From: Stenogyne calaminthoides | Lineage: Eukaryota > Streptophyta > Magnoliopsida > Lamiales > Lamiaceae | Direction: 5' to 3' | Assembly: GCA_037126765.1 (NCBI GenBank) | Contig: JBBCBC010000019.1 | Coordinates: 28,170,222-28,234,221 of the forward strand | Length of the DNA: 64,000 bases | Shown here: positions 56,705-64,000 of the stretch, piece by piece | How positions within the stretch are numbered: position 1 is the stretch's first letter | Layout: each line of letters opens with the position of its first letter | Program-made: the position numbers and the translations under genes | Notes under the pieces: generated by a model | Databases searched by the model: none | Told to the model about the DNA's origin: nothing | What the model saw: the letters and a program-made list of their open reading frames with translations, nothing else

Positions 56705-58214
56705 AGGAACAAAAATCAAAATTAGTATCATTTAAAAGAAATAAAAAATTAATAGTAATTTATAGAATACCTATAATCCTTTATGTATACTAATAAAAAT
56801 ATTGATGAAATTAGCAATTATGATTGAATAAAAAATATAAGAAAACAAAATTAAAAAAACACGATAAACCTTTAAAAAACTCACACATGACCTCTTATTA
56901 AAGAAAGTCATGTCAAACGACTCAAACCTACTTAACAAACTTATCATGCATGATAGATATGATTTGGTCCCAAAAATTAAATATTAATCACAGAACTTCT
57001 TGCAAAATCTTGTACGCACACACTAGATGCACGGTGCATTTTTAAAAGTGCAACTTATTTTTTTAAAATGTTTAATATATTTATATTGAAACGTTCAATT
57101 TATTTTATAAAAAACAATTTAAACGTTTTAGCATATATAAGTTAAACGTTCAAGAAGACAGTTTAAAAATACACTTAAATTACACAATACTCCCGGTGCA
57201 CATAAGATTTATTCTAAACTTTTCCCTAAATAGTATACTGCCTGGCCCATGCACAGAAGATCTATTCTAAACTTTTTCCTTAAATAGTATACTGGCCCAT
57301 TCGCACCTCCATTTACTCTAATGATATGATAAATATGTCTGGAGAAATTTATTAACGGACTCCTCCACTTCCTACACTAACACTAGTCCATTAGGATAGT
57401 CGGATCAGAAATCAGAATAAAACAACTCAAAAGACTCTTGACATTGCAAACAAAAGAAGAGAAAAAAAATCTTCTTTGAAAACATTTTTTCAAAGAAAAG
57501 ACAGGGTCATTATTTTTGCATTTCACGTGGAAAACTCTAAAAACAAAAATGAGTCTTTTATTGCAAGATCTTGTTTGATTTAAATTAGGGTAAATTGCAC
57601 TTTTATGTAAAATTTTAAAATTAAGAAATATAGTATTTGTATATAAATATAAGGATTCTTTTTTCAAATCAAGTAATAATTTTTAAAAATCATTAAAAAA
57701 TAAAAATACATTTAATCATTAAATGGTCTAAAATACAATAAATTAAATATTTTTAAATCTAGTAATAATTTACAAATAGTTAATCTATAAAATATAAATT
57801 AAAAAAATTTGTATATAATTTTAAAAAAATCAAATTAAATGATAATTTATGCCTAATCTACAAAAAAAAAGGTAAATGTTCAAGTGAGAACGAGATGATA
57901 GGAATACTTATTAACCATAACATAATACTTTGAAGGTATAAAATGTAATACGTTTAATTTCTTCATAAAATTGCTTTTGTAATCTTTTAAAAGTTACAAT
58001 ACTTTTTATCTTCAAGTATTATTTATTACCTTTTCCAAAGAAAAAAATTATTTTTAGTAGCATGATAAACATTGACGTAGTACTTGCTCAAAAGAAGATA
58101 TTTCTATGTGGACGTGAGGAAACACGTTTAAGATATCAAATGTTCAAATACTACCAACAAATAATAACATGGTATTGTATATATACACCATGCATTCATT
58201 GACTTTGACTTGTA
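56705..58214. other. AT-rich host DNA, no gene
   Basis: No coding sequence supported. A ~54-bp imperfect tandem duplication lies at about 57204-57298, sharing TCTAAACTTTT..CCTAAATAGTATACTG. Single-frame ORFs here are short and of low complexity. Confidence 0.6.
57204..57298. repeat. Imperfect ~54-bp direct duplication
   Basis: GATTTATTCTAAACTTTT at about 57207 and GATCTATTCTAAACTTTT at about 57259 are each followed by AAATAGTATACTG, with a few mismatches and a one-base indel. Confidence 0.75.
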
Positions 58215-58301
58215 CTCCCTCCATCTCATAATATTTTTTCTCTCTCTTTCTTTTTTATTAGAGGATAAATTTGTTAAAATTTTATGTTTTTATATTTTAA
58301 A

Positions 58302-58607
58302 CTTCCTCCATTTTTAAATTGATGTCATTTTGAAAATTTTAAGACAAAATAAGAATGTATTTTTATACTAAAGACAAAATAAGAATGTATTTTTATACTA
58401 AAATTAATCTTAATTAATAATATTATTTAAATATTCTTAACAATAATTATTATTGATTGAAAAATTACACACACAACACAATTATAGGAAATTTTAAATT
58501 TTAAATTATCATGTTAAGGGCAAATATGAGATAAAGAGGGAGAAAATATCCTAACGACATTTATCATACAAAAAGTTAAAACGACATCTAAATAAAAATG
58601 GAGGGAG
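58302..58607. mobile_element. Second Stowaway-like MITE, degenerate left end
   Basis: Left CTTCCTCCATTTTTAAATTG and right ...AAATGGAGGGAG (58596-58607) form inverted ends of about 30 bases with few mismatches; TA follows the right end. A 30-base tandem duplication (58341-58370 and 58371-58400) lies inside. A further CTCCCTCC with TA before it at 58213-58222 may be the end of a neighbouring or outer MITE. Confidence 0.65.
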
Positions 58608-59103
58608 TACAAAACATCAAAAGCGACAAACATTGTAAAATTGTGAGAGTATATTTTAAATGATATTAATAACACTAAATATTATTAATTATTTGAAACA
58701 CACTTGCGACGAGATGGTCTTACAATGAAACGGAACATAATTTGTGGATATTGATGATTTAACACTTTGGAATATGTGAGTGTTGATTTGTGAGAAAAAA
58801 AAAAATTTGTCCCATAATTTTCCTATAATTCGTTTTTTGTCCCAAAAAATTTAATTATTCAATTTTGGTTCCCTAACTATCTCGATTGTCCAATTTTGGT
58901 CCCATTTTTATCGAAAAATAGAAAATTTTATCATTTTTTCATCGTAAGTCGCAGTCACGCGTGTTGTTAAAAATGCGGGTTTCCCAAACTAGATGTCGAT
59001 GTGGACACCGATTTGTTAAAAGAAAAGTTCATTTTCCTAAAAAATTAGAAAGAACAAGAAAATTTCTCCCAAGTGCAGAAAATATGATTTTTAATGTCCA
59101 GTT
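58608..59103. other. AT-rich spacer with TTTTGGTCCC-type repeats
   Basis: No gene. Words such as AATTTTGGTTCCC and CAATTTTGGTCCC recur near 58862 and 58890, a motif often seen in plant repetitive DNA. Confidence 0.5.
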
Positions 59104-59168
59104 CACTATACTACTACACATTTGAGCTTGCACAATTTTGACTTGGACGTTTTTTTTTTTAAATGACT

Positions 59169-59261
59169 CTCCAAGTAACAACTTGGAGAGCGGTTTTAAA
59201 AAAAAAAAACATAGGTTTGAAACCGTTGTCCAAGAATAAACCTTGACAACGGTTTCAAACC
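59169..59261. repeat. Subterminal hairpins (CTCCAAGT..ACTTGGAG and GGTTTGAAACCG..)
   Basis: Two hairpins: an 8-bp perfect stem, CTCCAAGT-AACA-ACTTGGAG (59169-59188), and a ~20-bp stem, GGTTTGAAACCGTTGTCCAAG (59214-59234) with CTTGACAACGGTTTCAAACC (59242-59261; one bulge, 7-base loop). They resemble the subterminal transposase-binding repeats of CACTA elements. Confidence 0.7.
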
Positions 59262-59344
59262 GCCTCTCTTTACTTCGCACAATGATTTACTAACCGGCCG
59301 CCTAAGTAAACTTTGACAAATTTAATAACAATGTCTTATTTATT

Positions 59345-59349
<5 letters not shown>

Positions 59350-59382
<33 letters not shown>
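59350..59382. repeat. TA microsatellite
   Basis: About 16 AT units. Confidence 0.95.
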
Positions 59383-59385
<3 letters not shown>

Positions 59386-60594
59386 CCGAGACCTAGTTCA
59401 GACTTCATTTCTTTCTCTCCAATTTCTTCTCCCCAAAATCGCCAAGAAAAAACCTTCAACCAAATCGTTGTAAATCAATTTGTTTCCATTCAACCAAATC
59501 GTCGTAAATCTCCGTTGACCTGCTAAATTAGTCCGGCCGCCTTCTCCCTCTCCCCCCAAATCGTCACGCTGGCTCCCTCCCTCTCCTCCGCCCACACCTC
59601 CCTCCTCCCTCTCCTCTTTACCCGCCGGCCGCCATCCTCCCCTACCGCCGCCCCTCGCCTCCATAACACTTAGTTGGGTATGCGATGGATTGTGCAATCT
59701 TTAATTTTACTTTTTTTCAAGTTCGTAGCTTTATTCATATTATTGCATATTCCGTATTGAACATTATAAATATGATTATATAGTTGAATTGAACAATATT
59801 AATATATGAGTAAGTCAATATAACGTGTGTTAAAAAAAAAAATCAAATGAATAGGTCTTCCATGAAATAATATCTCTTGAAATATTTATAGGCCTCAACT
59901 CAAGTCGTATTTCCATTGAATTTTTTTCAAGCTTTAGCTTTATTCATATTATATATGTTGCTCTTGTTGTTTTTTGAACCTAACTAATTTTGTTGTTTAT
60001 AACACTTAGTTAATTTTGTTGCTCTTGTATGAGAGTATGCACACTAATACACATGTGTTCATAGTATGTTGCTCTTGTATGAGAGTATGCACACCTAATA
60101 CACTTAGTCATTCAAGCCTAGCTAATACACATGTGTTCATAGTATAAAGAGTATGCTATCAACTGAAATTTTAATTTATAAGTAGATGATCACGGATGTA
60201 ACTTATAAGTAGATGTATCATGTATATTTGCATAAATAGTTCTTATCATGTATGAAACATCCGGTTGAATATTGTTTGTTTTTTTTTATTAAATGTTGTT
60301 TCTTCTCGCTTTCGGGATCATGTCTCGTTTGCCATATCCCGAGATGATGGTGATTCGATGGAGATCATGGCGCATATGATGACTTGAGAGAATGTGACAT
60401 TGATGCTCCCACCACCACTAGTAGCTCCTCGGGAGAAGCGCTTTTCGGGGTATAGTTACAATGTCATCTATTAAGAGAGCTCGTAGCAAGGGAAAACACT
60501 TGAGTAATTTTATTACAATTGAATGATTTGAAATCGATAAATATATTGATTGATCGTTGAACCTAATTAAATACTATGTTATTGCGCTTATCGC
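59383..60594 (+). other. Untranslated or decayed 5' part of the CACTA-type gene
   Basis: A strongly pyrimidine-rich tract (about 59530-59665, CTCCCTCC words) followed by AT-rich sequence. A tandem duplication with the word TTGCTCTTGTATGAGAGTAT occurs at about 60019 and 60068. Short frames near 60320-60400 (MSRLPYPEMM) are not supported as a protein. Confidence 0.45.
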
Positions 60595-61860
60595 TCAAAT
60601 GAGTTTGGAGCAGCAATAGGAAAAGAGAGTGAGTCGTTGTCCTTCTACATTGGAGCTCCCGTCGGAGCGTGATCCTATCGTCTTTGCCCGACCCAACAAC
60701 GATAACGTAACCCCCAAACCCAACTCCTTTTGAAGGAAAAGATTATGGGACGAGCTTTTACGGTATGTTAATTATATATTTATTGAAAGTTGTAGTATGA
60801 CCCTTAAATTTACTAAATTGTTATGTTATATCGTATAGACTACCTTCAGAGGTCTTGACCTCACAAAGAAGAAGCAAATATTGTCGCAAGTCGGAGTAAT
60901 TGCCAAGAATTTCCTGACTTGGTTGAGAAGTAACACACGAGATCCTAAACCGGTCTTTACTTCTCAAGTCCGCCTCTCCTGATCGTAATAACCCTATGGT
61001 GGCTCCATCTTTGGGAGGAGTTTGTGAAAGCGAGCAATGGAGGATGATTTCGGTAAAATTGATCAATGTCATTTCCTCAATTACTAATGCCCTAAGTTTT
61101 TCAGTGTTTATCATATTTCTATTATACTGTAGGATCGAAGCAAAAAAAATCGCGTTCAAGCCAAGTCGATGGAGGCGCGATATCGTGGATCCAACAAAGG
61201 TTATGCATTTAATAAGAGAAAATATGGTGAGATCAAAATCCTAACTTTTAATTTTTTTTTTTTATATTCACTTTTAATATATCTAATAAAGGGACACGCT
61301 CATCACTATCGTAGAAAGAGGAAAAGAAGAAAAATTTGGAGAGAGTGAGCCTATTGTTACCCGCTTTAATTATTTCGACTACCGTAAAGGGTCGAGGCGA
61401 ATATTCACGATCCCAATGCACAACGCATCATCGAAGAAGTGGTAATCTATCCATTAATTTATCTTTCAATTACAAACTATTATTTATAAACAAATAATTA
61501 AATAAGAATCTTTTGTTTTTTTGTGATTCGTGAGCGTCTATCTCAAACCATGACGCTCGACGACATTCGCATGATCGGCCCGATGATCTGTTTGGATCGT
61601 TATGGGTCGCCAGAGCATCCCGACCGCTACGGAAAGTTTCGGATATGGCGTGATTAAGACATCTTTAGCAATGACACTTGGTCTTGAAGCCATGAATATG
61701 ATGGGTATACTAACTTAACAGGTTGCCAAGTTGACTAAAGATGTGGAACGTTTGAGGTCTCGAGAAAAGATCGAGCCACCGGAATGTCGTCGAGTGGAGC
61801 AAGTTGTGAACATAGTGTCGCTAATGCTATGTTTTCGACTAACCCTAGGGGACGACTTTT
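60595..61860 (+). pseudogene. CACTA transposase-like segment (Transposase_24-like), exons in broken frames
   Basis: Several exon-like pieces with introns. One starts at 60839 after an acceptor (TATAG|ACTACC) and reads FRGLDLTKKKQILSQVGV. Nearby WEEFVKASN in another frame is like the W..F segment of plant Ptta/En/Spm transposases. The piece after 61131 reads RSKKNRVQAKSMEARYRGSN, close to the conserved K.NR.....Y.GS segment of that family. Further pieces are HDPNAQRIIEE (about 61405) and RERLSQTMTLDDIRMIGP (about 61530), then a short coiled coil, VAKLTKDVERLRSREK (about 61725). Frameshifts and stops separate them. The family call is moderate. Confidence 0.6.
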
Positions 61861-61989
61861 ATTGAGGCACTTCAAAACGTCTCACAGTGCATCGATATGC
61901 ATGTCTCACATTTGTTTTAATTAAAGACTAAAGTATCAAAATTTTCTAACTAAATATCTTATTCGAACGACCAACGACCTTTTCTACTG

Positions 61990-63545
61990 TAGATCCGAGA
62001 ATCCCGGACGGTTGGTGGCCCGCGTGCTCGTTACCGCAGCTCCCATGGAATGATTCATGGTCATCCCATCACTCCTGGTTTCGTGAGGGTCACACTTTCG
62101 ATGTACCAGAATCGGAGAGGAGGATTCAATGGTGCCAAAACAAATCGATGAAGTCGTCCGCATCGGAACAATGGTCGGGCACTTCATCGAATGGGTCGAG
62201 CAACTTGGTCTCTAGCACCATGAGGGTAAAATATTTGTTATTAAAGTTCATTATCTTATTTGTGGTTCTAAATAATATTGTAAATTAATTGTAGAATCAC
62301 CCGACCCCACATGAGGCTAAATCGGGGACTCCAACGCTCTAAGACTTGGTTATCCCATGACCGAGACTTAGATCACGATGATCATTTACATAGGGTGCAC
62401 GGGATGGTATCGCCTAATGCTTTCGATATCGTCATAGTTCCCCATGCTTGCTCACTTTCATCGTAATACTTTCCAAGAATTTGTCGTTGAGGAACATGTG
62501 CGAAAGTCTTGAATGACGGGTGGTTGAAAAGAACCACCATAGCCCTTTACCTCGGTATGTGTTTACTAATTCTCAATATTCACTTTCGTATATAGTTTAA
62601 TTTTCTTTTTAAATATTAATTAAGCGTATATATGTTGGTTAAAGATATTTGGGTGAGCTATATCTCTCCGGAGATAACCGAAGCAAGTGGAATGTACTCC
62701 TTCGTCTCCCCCAAGTGTCTTGCATAATGGGTGATAGTGGCATGCACCATGGATGGGTTCGTTAATCACATGTTGAATCTAACGGGAGCCGATCATCTCA
62801 TTTTTTTGGCCAACAAATGTGGGGTGAGTGATAAACATTTCGTTAAAATTTGTATTCATGTTTATAATATTTGCACATATATATGCTAAATTTGCGCTAA
62901 TTTTAATACTCTCAATATAATATAGGAACCATTGGGTCTTTGGTCGCCATACACATGAATACATTAAGTGTGTATTTTATGGACCCACTTTCGTGATGGA
63001 GTTTATTCTAATCATACGATCTCGTTTCATATATGGAAGCGTAAGTTCATTTTTAATATTCTATACAATGATTTGTTTTACTTTTAAAATTATGCATATT
63101 TAATCTATTTTTATTTTTAATTATAATAATAATAGTGTGATGACGATGTATCGGAGTCGCCTTCAGAGTCAGGGCTCAAGATCCAGGTTAAATAAAGTGA
63201 ACTGGATTAACATTAAGGTAAATTTAATTTAGTAAATTATCAAACTAATTAATAGAAAGAAATCATAATTGTAATACGTTATTATATTGTTAATCAACGA
63301 GTTTAGAGGCAACGCGAGATAATGACCATTGTGGACATTTTGTTTGTTGCTTTATAGAAGATATAATCTGCGCTTCTATAACGAACATTTCTCCCAATGT
63401 AGTCAATTATTGATTTATTTAAATTATTATTGATTGAATAAAAATTCATATTATATTGAATGATTCGTTGTTTGCAGTTTGTCTATGAACGTGAGCTCAA
63501 GTCTTACTCTAAGAAAAGACTGGAGAAATGGAAAAAAAGCGATTG
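61990..63545 (+). pseudogene. C48 (Ulp1-like) cysteine protease part of the CACTA-type gene
   Basis: A segment near 62135 reads IDEVVRIGTMVGHFIEWVEQL, similar to the G.A...F..WP..L segment that precedes the protease in such proteins. Catalytic elements follow in order: HW at 62930, then YFMDPL (Asp at 62982) reached after a one-base deletion, and RQRE..ND.CGHFVCCFIED with the catalytic Cys at 63330-63332. The C-terminus is basic (SYSKKRLEKWKK), ending TGA near 63545. Ulp1-like proteases cleave SUMO or other ubiquitin-like proteins; their role in CACTA elements is unclear. All four catalytic positions can be recognised, but the reading frame is broken. Confidence 0.65.
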
Positions 63546-64000
63546 ATTGAGGTACCTTTTACAATCGTTTATTATATTCATCTGATCAATATTGAGAGAA
63601 TGTTGTTTGAAATATTGGTAGCATGTAATTAAATTATATATTTGTGATGATATATATTTCATGTTTTTGGTGTATTAATTGGACGTATGTTTATGATTGT
63701 ATGTTTATATATTTCGATGTTTTGGTATATTTATGTGGTTTATGGTTTTATTATAGGATTTTTGGTTTATGTTATATGGTATTGGACGTATATATAAGTT
63801 TTATTAGCGGTTTTCAACCGCTATGTAGGTCCCGAATCGGGTTATGTGAAAGCGTAAGTCTAGAGGGCGGGTGAATAGACTTAAAAAACTTTTTCTTGGA
63901 TCGGAATCTTGAAATAGATAGCTTTGATCAGAGTCGAAGTGAATCGATTCGGTCCGATAACCAACTTCTTCGAACGCCGGAAAAGCGGTCGATTCGAACT
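63546..64000. other. Right edge: CACTA end region and start of another repeat
   Basis: The hairpin word GCGGTTTTCAACCGC (about 63808) probably belongs to the CACTA right end. From about 63850 the composition changes: GTCTAGAGGGCGGGTGAATAG followed by GATCGGAATC-type CG-rich sequence looks like the edge of another retroelement, but too little is visible for a call. Confidence 0.4.

Larger units (their letters stand above)
59104..63840 (+). mobile_element. Putative CACTA-type (En/Spm) DNA transposon, decayed, ends uncertain
   Basis: The coding remnants (transposase-like 60595-61860; C48 protease-like 62000-63545) are the usual content of plant CACTA elements. A CACTA word at 59108-59112 and dense short inverted repeats at 59169-59261 suggest the left subterminal region. 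A related word, GCGGTTTTCAACCGC, occurs near 63808 on the right. The exact ends and the 3-bp duplication could not be fixed, so the limits are approximate. Confidence 0.55.

Noticed and set aside
59398..59697. 99-codon Gly/Glu-rich minus-strand frame
   Set aside because: It is produced by the pyrimidine tract on the other strand and is low-complexity only.
62779..62964. 61-codon minus-strand frame in the CACTA region
   Set aside because: It overlaps the protease exon on the plus strand, where catalytic motifs are seen.

Overview
This is plant nuclear DNA, very probably from an AT-rich eudicot genome. It shows spliced genes with GT-AG introns, Ty3/gypsy and Ty1/copia polyproteins with plant lineage signatures, LTRs primed by initiator tRNA-Met, Stowaway-like MITEs and a CACTA-type transposon. 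I cannot name the species. About 51 kb of the 64 kb is nested LTR retrotransposon. No tRNA gene, rRNA gene or CRISPR array was seen.

Left block (1-24657). A minus-strand Ty3/gypsy element of the Tat type fills 1-19355. Its 5' LTR (about 18470-19355) abuts a copia integrase reading frame. Its 3' LTR is cut by the left window edge (1-320). Between pol and the 3' LTR lies an intron-containing gene in the opposite direction, now a pseudogene (591-1804 and 8786-10285). An intron of that gene holds a tandem array of four 1.6-kb LTRs separated by three ~90-130 bp internal domains (1930-8772). The whole array has one 5-bp target-site duplication, ATTTT. The gypsy element itself sits inside copia A (19356-24657, minus strand).

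Middle block (25233-51186). Copia B, of the same family as A and on the minus strand, is delimited by a GTTGA duplication and interrupts the end of a small host reading frame. Two further copia elements of one other family lie inside it: copia C (29752-37780, minus, duplication AGAAC) and copia D (40315-49359, plus, duplication GATGG). C and D face opposite ways and form a giant inverted repeat. Every element carries stops or frameshifts, so none looks autonomous.

Right block (51187-64000). This is AT-rich host DNA. It holds a broken 5' part of an NRT1/PTR-family (NPF) transporter gene with a TATA box, Stowaway-like MITEs, a 5'-truncated LINE end, and a decayed CACTA-type region. The CACTA region encodes a transposase-like part and a C48 (Ulp1-like) cysteine protease part, with hairpin-forming repeats near its presumed left end.

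Insertion order read from the nesting: copia A, then gypsy, then the LTR array on the left; copia B, then C and D on the right. The main points of interest are the tandem LTR array inserted as one unit, the spliced antisense gene carried by the gypsy element, and conserved repeated hairpins, primer sites and polypurine tracts in the copia elements.
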